A stretch of 64,000 nt of DNA from NCBI RefSeq assembly GCF_900115775.1, contig NZ_FOXS01000002.1, positions 589,129 to 653,128 on the forward strand, written 5' to 3'. The stretch is from Hymenobacter arizonensis (GTDB lineage Bacteria > Bacteroidota > Bacteroidia > Cytophagales > Hymenobacteraceae). Of this stretch, positions 24,922 through 34,996 are shown in pieces; position 1 is the stretch's first letter; the number at the start of each line of letters is the position of its first letter. The notes under the pieces were generated by a model. The model saw only the letters and a list, made by a program, of their open reading frames with translations, had not been told where the DNA came from and made no database searches. Position numbers and translations under genes: made by a program.

Positions 24922-25717
24922 TGTAGAGCGCTAGGTAGGAGGAATGCAAGTTTTCGTCGGTGGCAACCTGGCTGAGCCGGTGATGCAGCGCGTACTCCGT
25001 GAACATGCCATTCATGTTGTCGCTGAAATCCTCGTCGGACCGCACCACAGTGTCGGCATATTCCATGCCCATTTTAATGAAACCGCTGAAGTCTGCCGTT
25101 TTCAGCGAGGCCAGCATGGCATCATCAATGTCGAGCATCTTGGCTTTCTCGAGGATGTTGCCCTCAAATTTGTCGGCAAACTCGTTGTTGTAAATCGAAA
25201 ACACCGACTTGGCATCCTTGAACACCGGGTCTTTTTTGTAGGTCGTTTTCAGGTACAACGGAATCAGGCCCGTCATCCAGTCGCTGCAATGCACGATGTT
25301 GGGCGACCAGCCGAGTTTCTTCACGGTCTCGAGAACTCCTTTGCAGAAGAAGATGGCGCGCTCGTCGTTGTCGGCGTAAAATTTATCGTTCTTGTCGACC
25401 AGCGCCGACTTGCGGTGGAAATAATCTTCGTTATCAATAAAATAAACCTGCAACTTTGCCGTCGGAATTGAAGCAACCTTGATAACCAAGGGCTTCTCAT
25501 CATCTCCCACGGCGATATTGATGCCCGAAAGGCGCACTACTTCGTGCAACCGGTTCTTGCGCTCATTGATAATGCCAAAACGTGGCACGAAAATGCGAAT
25601 TTCGCAGCCCATTTCCTGCATGCTGGCGGGCAGCCGACGCAGCATTTCAGCTACTTTCGTAGTCTGTAGAAACGGGTCAATTTCGGTGGCCGCGTAGAGG
25701 ATTCGTAGCTTCGACAT
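24905..25717 (-). CDS. Glycogen/starch synthase, GT5 catalytic N-terminal domain only
   Basis: A 270-residue protein matching the Glyco_transf_5 domain: RILYAATEIDPFLQTTKVAEMLRRLP near the start replaces the usual KTGGLADV, and PNIVHCSDWMTGLIPLYLKTTY matches the conserved HxHDW region. The second Rossmann domain (GT1) of a normal 470-residue glycogen synthase is missing, as in other Bacteroidota homologues of this length. The Lys of the KTGG ADP-glucose site is Lys21 in QTTKVAE. Whether it makes glucan or has another role is open. It overlaps the DUF4270 gene by 17 bases and is divergent from panC. Confidence 0.85.
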   Translation of the reverse strand: MSKLRILYAATEIDPFLQTTKVAEMLRRLPASMQEMGCEIRIFVPRFGIINERKNRLHEVVRLSGINIAVGDDEKPLVIKVASIPTAKLQVYFIDNEDYFHRKSALVDKNDKFYADNDERAIFFCKGVLETVKKLGWSPNIVHCSDWMTGLIPLYLKTTYKKDPVFKDAKSVFSIYNNEFADKFEGNILEKAKMLDIDDAMLASLKTADFSGFIKMGMEYADTVVRSDEDFSDNMNGMFTEYALHHRLSQVATDENLHSSYLALYNELAN

Positions 25718-25762
25718 AAGGGATTATTGAAGAGAATGGGACAAGGCCATGCTATGGGTGCA

Positions 25763-25770
25763 CAAAATTA
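25763..25770 (-). promoter_or_regulatory. Bacteroidota -7 element before the GT5/DUF4270 operon
   Basis: The minus strand reads TAATTTTG, about 46 bases before the ATG at 25717. Confidence 0.5.
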
Positions 25771-25835
25771 AACAATTTTGAGCGGAAAATCAATAAAAGC
25801 TACTTTGGAGGCTACCTCAATTGCCTTCCTCCTCT

Positions 25836-26684
25836 ATGCAGATACTTACTACCGCCGCCGGGTTGCAAGCCTACACCGAACGGGCTCGTCAAACCGGAAA
25901 ACGGGTGGGCTTGGTTCCCACCATGGGCGCTTTGCACGCCGGCCATCTTCAACTTGTGCGGGCCGCCCGGGCCGATTGTGACGAGGTGATAGCCAGCCTG
26001 TTCGTTAACCCCACGCAGTTCAATAGCGCCGAGGACTTCCGGCTTTATCCGCGCCTTCCCGAGGCCGATGCGGCATTGCTGGCACCAGTAGGGTGCACCG
26101 CCCTTTTTGTGCCGTCGGTAGACGAAATATACCCCCGGCCCACCGTGCTCCGGTTCGATTTTGGTGCCCTGGAACAGGTGATGGAGGGTGCCCACCGGCC
26201 TGGTCATTTTAACGGGGTGGCCACGGTCGTGAGCAAACTTTTTCATCTGGCGCGTCCGCACCGGGCCTATTTTGGGCAAAAAGACTGGCAGCAGGTTGCC
26301 GTGATTCGCCAGCTGGTGGCTGACTTATCGTTTGATTTGGAAATTGTAGCCTGCCCCACCATCCGCGAGGCCGACGGCTTGGCCATGTCTTCGCGCAACC
26401 TCCGGCTCGATGCCGAAGCCCGCGCGGTGGCGCCGCTCCTGCATCGGGTATTAGTTGCTGCTGCTGCCGAAGTGAGGCAAGGAATATTGCCTGCCCAAGT
26501 ACGAGCCTCTGCGGCCTCGGCCCTCGCAAGCGAGCCACTTGTAACGCCTGAGTACTTTGAAGTAGCTGATGCACAAACCTTGCAGCCTCTTAGCGAGTAT
26601 GCGGCGGGCCGCGACGTGGTACTTTGCCTGGCCGCGCACCTGGGCGGAGTCCGCCTCATCGATAATGTGGTAGTCGCCGCCTAA
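25836..26684 (+). CDS. panC: Pantoate--beta-alanine ligase
   Basis: A 282-residue cytoplasmic enzyme joining pantoate and beta-alanine to give pantothenate. The nucleotidyltransferase HxGH motif appears as VPTMGALHAGHLQLVRAA, and FNGVATVVSKLFHLARPHRAYFGQKDWQQ and the later MSSRN (KMSKS-like) block are canonical. I use the ATG at 25836; a TTG five codons upstream is less likely. No panD (aspartate decarboxylase) follows, so beta-alanine must come from elsewhere in the genome. The divergent position beside the GT5 synthase gene is, from memory, widely conserved in Bacteroidota. Confidence 0.95.
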   Translation: MQILTTAAGLQAYTERARQTGKRVGLVPTMGALHAGHLQLVRAARADCDEVIASLFVNPTQFNSAEDFRLYPRLPEADAALLAPVGCTALFVPSVDEIYPRPTVLRFDFGALEQVMEGAHRPGHFNGVATVVSKLFHLARPHRAYFGQKDWQQVAVIRQLVADLSFDLEIVACPTIREADGLAMSSRNLRLDAEARAVAPLLHRVLVAAAAEVRQGILPAQVRASAASALASEPLVTPEYFEVADAQTLQPLSEYAAGRDVVLCLAAHLGGVRLIDNVVVAA

Positions 26685-26704
26685 ACTGGGGCGCTGTCAC
26701 CTTT

Positions 26705-26712
26705 TATCTTTG
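26705..26712 (+). promoter_or_regulatory. Bacteroidota -7 element before the flippase-like gene
   Basis: TATCTTTG matches TAnnTTTG and lies 32 bases before the TTG start at 26744, so the downstream genes need not depend on the panC promoter. Confidence 0.62.
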
Positions 26713-26743
26713 CTTTACGAACCCTATATCCGGCCTTGCTTAG

Positions 26744-27769
26744 TTGAAACAGCTTCTCAATATCCTAAAATACGTGCTATTGCTGGCCTTATCCGGCGTA
26801 CTCATGTGGTACGCCGTTCGTGACCAGGATTTATCGCGTATCGGCTATCATATTCGTTCAGCCAATTACTATTGGCTGGGGATAACCATGTTTCTCTCCG
26901 TGTTGGGGTACTTTAGCCGTGCTTACCGGTGGAGAATGCAGCTTGAAGCCTCGCGCCAGCACGTGCCTTACTGGAATGTCTACCACGCGATGATGGTAGG
27001 GTATTTGGCCAACATTGTACTCCCCCGCATGGGCGAAGTCATTCGCTGTTCGGTGCTGCGCCGCACAAGTGGGGTACCGGTAGAAGTGTCCCTGGGCACG
27101 GTGATAACGGAAAGGGTGATTGACGTGCTAGTGCTGGCCTCGCTGCTGGGAGCAGTGTTGCTGATGGAGTTTAATAAGTTTTGGGCATTTATTCAGAGCT
27201 TGTTTGTGGATAAATACGATTCTTTGGCGGCCAACCGAGATGTGCTGCTATTGGTATTGGGCATCATTGGGTTATTAGCCATAGTGTTTGGCTACTTGAT
27301 GTTACGAAACCTCGATAAGCTGCGTGAGAATGCCTTATTTATGAAGGTGGTAGGGTTTGTTAAGGGCTTGCTGGCGGGCGTGTTTAGTATCCGAAAGATG
27401 GAAAACAAGGGCGTCTTTCTGCTTCATACGGCCTTCACCTGGTTGGTCTATTACCTGATGGATTACCTGGCTTTTAAGTGCTTTCCGGCAACCTACGGCC
27501 TTGATGTGAAGGCCGGCCTGGCGGTGCTCACATTCGGAGCTTTCGGTATGGCAGCCCCCGTTTCGGGCGGTATTGGCGCATTCCATGTGATGGTGCAGAG
27601 CACCTTGCTGGTGTATGGCATTGGCAAAGAGGCAGGTATTGCGTATGCTTTGGTGGTGCATGGTGCTCAAACGATTCTAATGGGACTTATGGGAGCTATT
27701 AGCTTCGTTGTTACTGCCATTCAATCGGCAAAGCCAGTGAGCAAAAGTGCGCTACAGGTAAATAGTTAA
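26744..27769 (+). CDS. Lysylphosphatidylglycerol synthase transmembrane-domain family protein (flippase-like)
   Basis: A 341-residue inner-membrane protein with about eight hydrophobic helices. The family block YLANIVLPRMGEVIRCSVLRR at about 82-102 and the later FGMAAPVSGGIGAFHVMVQSTLLVYG match the UPF0104/AglD-like domain, which in MprF flips aminoacyl lipids. The soluble aminoacyl-transferase half of MprF is absent, so this may be a lipid flippase or scaffold. It starts at a TTG at 26744. It stands before rfaE2, hinting at lipid or lipopolysaccharide biosynthesis. Confidence 0.82.
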   Translation: MKQLLNILKYVLLLALSGVLMWYAVRDQDLSRIGYHIRSANYYWLGITMFLSVLGYFSRAYRWRMQLEASRQHVPYWNVYHAMMVGYLANIVLPRMGEVIRCSVLRRTSGVPVEVSLGTVITERVIDVLVLASLLGAVLLMEFNKFWAFIQSLFVDKYDSLAANRDVLLLVLGIIGLLAIVFGYLMLRNLDKLRENALFMKVVGFVKGLLAGVFSIRKMENKGVFLLHTAFTWLVYYLMDYLAFKCFPATYGLDVKAGLAVLTFGAFGMAAPVSGGIGAFHVMVQSTLLVYGIGKEAGIAYALVVHGAQTILMGLMGAISFVVTAIQSAKPVSKSALQVNS

Positions 27770-27856
27770 CTTTAAGAGGAAGCGGAGCAATGACGGTTCA
27801 GCTAAATTCCTCCAAACCTGAATTACTCACCCTAAACTGGTTCCTGATTGTCTTGT

Positions 27857-28342
27857 ATGTGGACGAAAGAAAAAATCTTGACCCGGGAGCAACTGCCTGC
27901 TACCGTAGCTGGCTGGCGGCAGCAAGGCCGAAAGGTGGTATTTACCAATGGCTGCTTCGACTTGCTACACCTGGGCCACGTTGATTACCTCGAGCAGGCT
28001 CGGCACTTGGGCGACGCCTTGGTAGTGGGCCTGAACACGGATGCTTCGGTGGGCGCGCTGAAGCCGGGCCGACCCGTGCAGGACGAAGAAGCCCGGGCGC
28101 GTATCCTCGCGTCGTTGTCGTTCGTAGATGCAGTAGTCCTGTTCGGCGAGCCTACCCCTTTAGCTCTTATCGAACTGGTGCAGCCCGACGTTTTGGTCAA
28201 GGGTGATGATTACGCAATTGACGGAATTGTAGGCCACGAATTGGTGTTAAACAGGGGCGGAGAGGTGCGTACCGTTCCTTTGGTGCCAGGCTACAGCACT
28301 TCCCGCATTGTCGAGCGTATAAAGAGTGCTGCTGGTTTTTAA
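27857..28342 (+). CDS. rfaE2: D-glycero-beta-D-manno-heptose 1-phosphate adenylyltransferase
   Basis: A 161-residue cytoplasmic nucleotidyltransferase corresponding to the C-terminal half of HldE, which makes ADP-heptose for the lipopolysaccharide core. The HxGH motif is in [20 protein letters not shown] and the later blocks [17 protein letters not shown] and [11 protein letters not shown] are typical of RfaE2. The kinase half of HldE is not here. I use the ATG at 27857; a TTG three codons upstream is possible. It begins 88 bases after the flippase-like gene. Confidence 0.9.
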   Translation: MWTKEKILTREQLPATVAGWRQQGRKVVFTNGCFDLLHLGHVDYLEQARHLGDALVVGLNTDASVGALKPGRPVQDEEARARILASLSFVDAVVLFGEPTPLALIELVQPDVLVKGDDYAIDGIVGHELVLNRGGEVRTVPLVPGYSTSRIVERIKSAAGF

Positions 28343-28429
28343 GTTGTGGTTTCTGATTACTCGTTTGGGTACTTAGGCGTGGCCAACAACGAAAAGCCAG
28401 TAGCAAGAAACCAATAAACCCCTTCAGCC

Positions 28430-29107
28430 ATGTACTTCCTTATAATTCTGCTTATGCTGGCCAGCTTCGTCATTCAGTGGCGTTTGCGAAGCAAGTTCAA
28501 ACAGTATTCCCAAGTTGGCTTGAAAGCCAACCTAACCGGCGCCCAGATAGCCGAGCTCATGCTCGCCGACCACGGCATTACCGATGTGCGCATCATCAGC
28601 ACCGAGGGCCGGCTTACCGACCACTATAACCCCACGGATAAAACCGTGAATCTGAGCGAAGGCGTATATGCCGAGCGCAGCGCTGGCGCTGCTGCCATTG
28701 CGGCGCACGAGTGCGGCCATGCTGTGCAGCACGCCACCGCGTATTCTATGCTGCAATTCCGCTCGGCAATGGTACCGGCTCTGAGCGCCGTATCTACCTA
28801 CATGCCTTGGATTCTGCTCGCGGGTATTTTCATGATTAACCGCAGCGTGATTCCGCTGGGCGTGGGCATTGCTCTTTTCTCGCTTACTACGCTGTTTTCC
28901 TTTGTCACCTTGCCCGTAGAGTTTGACGCTTCGAGCCGGGCCTTGGCTTGGATGGACAAGCGGGGTGTAGTGACTACGCAGGAGCACGCCATGGCTAAAG
29001 ATGCCTTATGGTGGGCCGCTATGACCTACGTAATTGCGGCCCTTAGCTCACTGGCTACGCTGTTGTACTACGTAATGATTTTCATGGGTGGCAGCCGCCG
29101 CAACTAA
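28430..29107 (+). CDS. Zinc metallopeptidase, YugP family
   Basis: A 225-residue inner-membrane protease. The zinc site is AAHECGHAVQH at about 90-99. The N-terminal helix (YFLIILLMLASFVIQW) and two or three further helices at about 120-165 and 195-215 place it in the membrane. The block LSEGVYAERSAGAAAIAAHE and the third-ligand region FDASSRALAWM match YugP-like (M48-related, neutral zinc metallopeptidase) proteins. The substrates are unknown. It is the last gene of the panC-side group and has a good terminator. Confidence 0.9.
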   Translation: MYFLIILLMLASFVIQWRLRSKFKQYSQVGLKANLTGAQIAELMLADHGITDVRIISTEGRLTDHYNPTDKTVNLSEGVYAERSAGAAAIAAHECGHAVQHATAYSMLQFRSAMVPALSAVSTYMPWILLAGIFMINRSVIPLGVGIALFSLTTLFSFVTLPVEFDASSRALAWMDKRGVVTTQEHAMAKDALWWAAMTYVIAALSSLATLLYYVMIFMGGSRRN

Positions 29108-29127
29108 GCTACTGTTTGCATAGTCCT

Positions 29128-29165
29128 AAGCCACCGTCCTGCTTGCAGGGCGGTGGCTTTTTTAT
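29128..29165 (+). terminator. Terminator after the YugP-family gene
   Basis: The stem AAGCCACCGTCCTGC / GCAGGGCGGTGGCTT (one G-T pair, loop TT) is followed by a T-run. Confidence 0.9.
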
Positions 29166-29231
29166 TTTGTTCAAATTTTTCTTGACATATTGAATATTTG
29201 ATTTAAAGCTATAAATTGGTCATACCATTCG

Positions 29232-29269
29232 CTTCGTGGCTTTTAACATCAACTGTTAAAGGTGCGAAG
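29232..29269. promoter_or_regulatory. Palindrome/hairpin upstream of LuxR-type gene
   Basis: TTTAACA-TCAAC-TGTTAAA (29242-29260) is extended by CTTCG at 29232 and CGAAG at 29265. It lies 42 bases before the ATG at 29311 and could be an operator or a leader hairpin. Confidence 0.45.
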
Positions 29270-29310
29270 GGTGTGTACGATGCTCCTTTCATCTTTTTCT
29301 GCTTTCCTCC

Positions 29311-29937
29311 ATGACGACGTCTACCCAGAATGTCTTGGTGGCTGCCGCGCCCACGCTCTACCGCGAAGGCCTGGTAGCACTGCTCCACGAGCAATGGCCC
29401 CACCTGCGGCTCTCCCTCACCGCCGACGCTACTCAGGTTGCCTATTTAGTTTGCAATCGGCCCTACGGGCTGCTCATTCTCGACGCTTTGCTGCCTGGTT
29501 TTCAACTGGTGCCTTTGCTGACGCAGTTGCATCGGTCATGCCCCCGGCAACGGGTGCTGCTTCTTACTGGCCCAGAGACCTCTACTACCGCCGCCCCCTT
29601 GCCGTGGGCCGATACTAGGTTGCTGGTGTCGCGGCAGGCGTTGGCCGATGCGTTGGTGGCAGCATTGGCGCCGTGGCTTAGCGCACAGTCGGCCGCTCCT
29701 GCGCCGGTTAGCTCCTCCTGGCGTGGTACCAGCAGCTTGTGCAATGGCTTCAGCGCACGGGAATTGCAGGTTCTCAGCTTGGTAGTAGCGGACTACTGCA
29801 ATGCGGAAATCGCGGATAAGCTCTGCCTGAGTGTGCGCACGGTGGAGAGCCACCGCCGCATGCTGCTGCAAAAGGCCGGGACCAAAACGCTGGTGGGCTT
29901 GGCGGCGCGGGCCGTGCGCGAAGGGTGGGTGGCATAA
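29311..29937 (+). CDS. LuxR-type transcriptional regulator with degenerate receiver domain
   Basis: A 208-residue regulator. The N-terminal domain has the receiver fold, with the candidate phosphoacceptor Asp in LLILDALLPG at about 51. The acidic pair normally found after strand 1 is absent (VLVAAAPTLYREGL where DDH is usual), so phosphorylation as in a standard response regulator is doubtful. A linker is followed by a LuxR helix-turn-helix at about 145-205 (FSARELQVLSLVVADYCNAEIADKLCLSVRTVESHRRMLLQKAG). No histidine kinase gene is adjacent. An inverted repeat upstream may be its own target. Confidence 0.85.
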   Translation: MTTSTQNVLVAAAPTLYREGLVALLHEQWPHLRLSLTADATQVAYLVCNRPYGLLILDALLPGFQLVPLLTQLHRSCPRQRVLLLTGPETSTTAAPLPWADTRLLVSRQALADALVAALAPWLSAQSAAPAPVSSSWRGTSSLCNGFSARELQVLSLVVADYCNAEIADKLCLSVRTVESHRRMLLQKAGTKTLVGLAARAVREGWVA

Positions 29938-30053
29938 AATTCAGCGCTTATACTATTACGAGAGGACTCGACAGTGTAAGGAAGCCCACACTTATGTCAT
30001 TCAGTTTCACAAGCACGGAGGTTTGCCCATCAATAACGCTCACCCCAACAATT

Positions 30054-30130
30054 GCTGGCTAAGTATAGCGCTGGTTGGCAACCTCTGGCTGCCGATTGGC
30101 GCTATACCTGCCAGCCGTACGACGGGCTGG
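30054..30130 (+). promoter_or_regulatory. Structured leader candidate with alternative stems before lactonase gene
   Basis: An outer stem pairs GCTGGC (30054-30059) and TATAGCGC (30064-30071) with GCGCTATA (30099-30106) and GCCAGC (30110-30115). Inside lies the hairpin GGTT-GGC-AACC (30073-30083). The right arm can instead pair as CCAGCC (30111-30116) with GGCTGG (30125-30130). The two states exclude each other. It ends 20 bases before the ATG at 30151. No known riboswitch is recognised. Confidence 0.4.
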
Positions 30131-30150
30131 CCGACTTTCTCCCCTGCATA

Positions 30151-31080
30151 ATGACTCATCTCAAGTTTAGTCTCAGCTATTCGCTTCTGTTTTTGGCCTG
30201 CAGTTTTGGCACTGCAGACTTAGTAAGGGCTCAAAGCACTGCATCCAGTTCCATCCTCGCCGGTTCGGCTACGCCGCAACTTGTAGCGCGCCAGTTCAAA
30301 TTCACCGAAGGCCCGGCTGTAGACAAGGCCGGTAATATATACTTCACCGACCAGCCTAACGACAAAATCTGGAAGTACGACACCAGTGGCAAACTCAGTG
30401 TTTTCCTAGAGAAATCAGGTCGTTCCAATGGGCTTTACTTTGACAAGCAAGGGAATCTGTTAGCCTGCGCCGACGAGCAAAACCAGCTTTGGTCTGTTGC
30501 ACCGAATGGCAAGGTCACCGTTTTGCTGGATAACGTGCAGGGGCACCGCCTCAATGGTCCCAACGACCTGTGGCCGCACCCGCGCAACGGTGGCATTTAC
30601 TTCACTGACCCTTACTACCAGCGGCCCTACTGGACGCGCACCGAACCCGACCCGAATCTGGGCGGCCAAAAGCTGTACTTTCTGCCCAAAGGCCAGGCAC
30701 AACCCACAGTGGCCGACGACCAGCTGCAGCAGCCCAACGGCATTATTGGCACGCCAGATGGCCGTTTGCTTTATGTGGCCGATATCAAAGCTGACAAGAC
30801 TTATCGCTACGAAATAAGTGCGGATGGCAAACTCACCAACCGCCAACTATTCGTCGCACAAGGCTCCGATGGCATGACCATCGACAACGAAGGCAATGTG
30901 TACCTCACGGGCAAGGGTGTTACCGTTTATAATTTGGCGGGCCAGAAAATTCAACACATCGACGTGCCGGCCGACTGGACTGCCAATCTCTGCTTTGGTG
31001 GCAAGGACCGGAAGACGTTGTTTATCACCGCTTCCGAATCTGTGTTTATTCTGCCCATGCGGGTGAAAGGCGTGCAGTAA
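30151..31080 (+). CDS. SMP-30/gluconolactonase family exported protein
   Basis: A 309-residue protein with a signal peptide (ending near VRAQ) and a six-bladed beta-propeller. Family blocks include FTEGPAVDKAGNIYFTDQPNDKIWKYDT, LNGPNDLWPHPRNGGIYFTDPYY and PDGRLLYVADIKADKTYRYE, with the metal-binding Glu near the first block and Asn/Asp in the second. These enzymes hydrolyse sugar lactones in the periplasm; the precise substrate is not evident. I use the ATG at 30151; an in-frame ATG at 30052 lies in the structured leader and gives no signal peptide at the N-terminus. Confidence 0.87.
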   Translation: MTHLKFSLSYSLLFLACSFGTADLVRAQSTASSSILAGSATPQLVARQFKFTEGPAVDKAGNIYFTDQPNDKIWKYDTSGKLSVFLEKSGRSNGLYFDKQGNLLACADEQNQLWSVAPNGKVTVLLDNVQGHRLNGPNDLWPHPRNGGIYFTDPYYQRPYWTRTEPDPNLGGQKLYFLPKGQAQPTVADDQLQQPNGIIGTPDGRLLYVADIKADKTYRYEISADGKLTNRQLFVAQGSDGMTIDNEGNVYLTGKGVTVYNLAGQKIQHIDVPADWTANLCFGGKDRKTLFITASESVFILPMRVKGVQ

Positions 31081-31204
31081 GGCAAGTTGAACGGCAGATT
31101 GCCAGCCTTAGCGCCTACCGCGCTGAATACTCTGGGATGAAACCATCTTAGCTCCCGCATTCAAGCGGAAGCTAAATAATCAAAGTATTGTACCACGTAG
31201 GTAC

Positions 31205-31235
31205 AAAAAAGGCCCACGTCATGTTGACGTAGGCC
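31205..31235 (-). terminator. Terminator downstream of ettA
   Basis: GGCCCACGTCA pairs with TGACGTAGGCC (one mismatch, loop TGT) and is followed by a T-run in the minus direction. Confidence 0.8.
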
Positions 31236-31263
31236 CTTCAGTGAGACTGTAATGATTGTTAGC

Positions 31264-32928
<1,665 letters not shown>

Positions 32929-33266
32929 GGAGGTTGGGTGTTGGGGTAAGGGAAGGATAAGCGAATGAGGTGGATACCAGAAGGTATGCCAGCCCGGGCC
33001 TCGTAATTACACACTGCCTGCTACAGCAGCCGAGGGGCAAAGTACGGCAGGGGCGCCTTGGTAAACCACACCTTTTCTCCTGCGGCCCCCTTATGACCTA
33101 CCCGCCTCACAAGCCCATTTTTGTTTAACTTCTTTGTTGCACCGTCCCATTACTGAAAGAACACAGCAATTCATCGCGTTTTTACCGTAAACTTGTAATC
33201 CTTTCCCCATTCCACGTTTCAGCCGTATACCTATTCCACACTCCTACCCACGAGCTTAATTTTAGT
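32929..33266. other. 338-base intergenic region between divergent ettA and DUF349 genes
   Basis: This spacer must hold both divergent promoters. A GTACTTTGCCCC sequence faces ettA near 33035, one base short of the TAnnTTTG spacing. Small palindromes (ATACC-AGAA-GGTAT near 32977, CTGCTACAGCAG near 33018) are weak. I see no gene, tRNA or strong hairpin. Confidence 0.6.
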
Positions 33267-34583
33267 ATGGAACCAACCGACCCCTTGCTGGCCGAAGCCA
33301 AGCGCTATGGCTACGTGGAAGCCGGCGGTGTATGGCTGCGCCCGGTGTTGGGCCAGCCCGCCCGCCAGATAGGCCTGGTCAAAGAAACGGACGATGCCGC
33401 GCTGCTTTACTTCGGGCAACGTTTTGAAGCCTTGCGCGCCAAAGTGGATACGCTGCTTGCCCGAATGGAAGCCAGCGAGAACAAAGGCTCGTTTCTGATG
33501 AAGGCACTGCACCTCAAAGAGCAGTTGCTGAGTTACGACGGCCTCGGCGACTTCACCGGCCTGCAACGCCGCCTCATCGAAGCCGAGGAATCCATTGCGG
33601 TGACCGTAACCCGCAACCGCGAGAAAAACCTGGCCACGAAAATCGGCTTCATTCACGAGGCCGAAGCCTTGCGCGACAGCGTGGAATGGATTTCGGCCAG
33701 CGAAAAGGTGAAAGACCTGCGCCAAGGCTGGCTCAAGACCGGCCCCGTCGACAAGGAGATGACCGATGACCTAGAGCACCGCTTCCAGACGGCCATTCAG
33801 GTGTTTTTCGACCGGCGCAAGGCCTTCCAGGCTGATAAAAAAGCCATGACTTCGCGGGTGCAAAACCGCTACCGCGAGCTTATCCAACAAGCCGAAAACC
33901 TCAAGAACTCCGACCAGTTCGAAACCACGTCGCGGCAGCTCAAGCAGCTGCAGCAAGCCTGGCGCGAGGTAAACGGCTCCCTGCCCAAAAAACAAGCGTC
34001 GGAACTGTGGACCCGCTTCCGAGCGGCCAATAACCACTTTTTTGAGCGCCTGAAGGTGCACATCGCCGCCCAGCAAGCCAGCGGTGGCCCGGGCTCGCCG
34101 GCCTCTCCCGAGGAGCTGCTGGCTCGCAAGCGTGCCCTGGCCGACCGTGCCGAAGCCCTGATGAGCGTGCCGCCGCAAGAAGCCATTCACCAGGCCAAAG
34201 CCCTGCAGGCCGAATGGAAGCAGGTAGGCACCGTGCGGGGCGAGGAATCGGACCGCATCTGGCAGCGCTTTATGGTGGCGTGCGATAAGATTTTTGAGCT
34301 GAGTGCCCTCGAGTATCACCTGCGCAAGCGCGTGGGCGGGGAGCCTGCCAACTCGCCCTCCGAGCGGGCCCGTTTTCGCGCCAACACCCTGCGCGAGCTG
34401 CTCAAAGACGACCACCAAGAGCTGGAAGTGCTGCGCGACAACCTCGACAAGCTCAGCCCCAGCAGCGCCAACGACGCTTTCCGCCAGATGCTCCAAACAA
34501 AAATCCGTTCCTTCGAGCGTAAAATCCGCACGAAAAACGATTTAATTGCCTTATTCAGCCAGCAAGCCCAGGCCGCGGGCTAA
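33267..34583 (+). CDS. DUF349 domain-containing protein
   Basis: A 438-residue soluble, highly helical protein. It contains several DUF349 repeats, recognisable by W-x2-V/G near the start and FxxR/ACDxFF near the end: WLKTGPVDKEMTDDLEHRFQTAIQVFFDRRK at about 155, WREVNGSLPKKQASELWTRFRAANNHFFERLK at about 232, and WKQVGTVRGEESDRIWQRFMVACDKIFEL at about 316. The C-terminal 80 residues look like a coiled coil. Family members are charged coiled-coil proteins of unknown role in Bacteroidota. It is probably monocistronic. Confidence 0.87.
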   Translation: MEPTDPLLAEAKRYGYVEAGGVWLRPVLGQPARQIGLVKETDDAALLYFGQRFEALRAKVDTLLARMEASENKGSFLMKALHLKEQLLSYDGLGDFTGLQRRLIEAEESIAVTVTRNREKNLATKIGFIHEAEALRDSVEWISASEKVKDLRQGWLKTGPVDKEMTDDLEHRFQTAIQVFFDRRKAFQADKKAMTSRVQNRYRELIQQAENLKNSDQFETTSRQLKQLQQAWREVNGSLPKKQASELWTRFRAANNHFFERLKVHIAAQQASGGPGSPASPEELLARKRALADRAEALMSVPPQEAIHQAKALQAEWKQVGTVRGEESDRIWQRFMVACDKIFELSALEYHLRKRVGGEPANSPSERARFRANTLRELLKDDHQELEVLRDNLDKLSPSSANDAFRQMLQTKIRSFERKIRTKNDLIALFSQQAQAAG

Positions 34584-34685
34584 CATTGCACCCACTAATT
34601 GCGTTGTCGAATTTCAACGTGTTTTCTGGCTTGTATCTTGACTGGAAACAGTTACCTTCGCCAACCTTTTTTTATCCTTCTCACT

Positions 34686-34907
34686 ATGTATTGGACACTC
34701 GAACTTGCTTCCTACCTGGAAGATGCTCCCTGGCCCGCCACCAAAGACGAACTGATTGACTTTTCTATCCGCTCGGGTGCGCCCATGGAAGTGGTTGAGA
34801 ACTTGCAAGCCCTGGAAGACGACGGCCAGCCCTACGAAAACATCGAGGAAGTATGGCCCGACTACCCGACCAAAGAGGACTTCATGTTCAACGAGGACGA
34901 GTACTAA
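34686..34907 (+). CDS. DUF2795 domain-containing protein
   Basis: A 73-residue acidic protein, MYWTLELASYLEDAPWPATK at the start and PTKEDFMFNEDEY at the end, which match the small DUF2795 family seen across Bacteroidota. I use the ATG at 34686; the in-frame ATG at 34599 would add a hydrophobic, Cys-containing segment that does not fit. A near-consensus promoter (TACCTTCG) lies about 30 bases upstream. Function unknown. Confidence 0.8.
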   Translation: MYWTLELASYLEDAPWPATKDELIDFSIRSGAPMEVVENLQALEDDGQPYENIEEVWPDYPTKEDFMFNEDEY

Positions 34908-34920
34908 AATCCATTAACAA

Positions 34921-34996
34921 TTATCAGTGAGCAATGAACAGTTGCTCGGCGGGCACTCGCGGCAAGTAACAGGCTTCTCCAATTGCTCACTGATAA
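34921..34996. repeat. Inverted repeat, family D, overlapping the start of an ABC ATPase gene
   Basis: TTATCAGTGAGCAAT (34921-34935) and ATTGCTCACTGATAA (34982-34996) are perfect inverted 15-mers. The TTG start codon proposed for the next gene falls inside the right arm. Confidence 0.8.

Noticed and set aside
32929..33266. Possible small RNA in the ettA-DUF349 spacer
   Set aside because: Only weak short palindromes and no terminator were found there.
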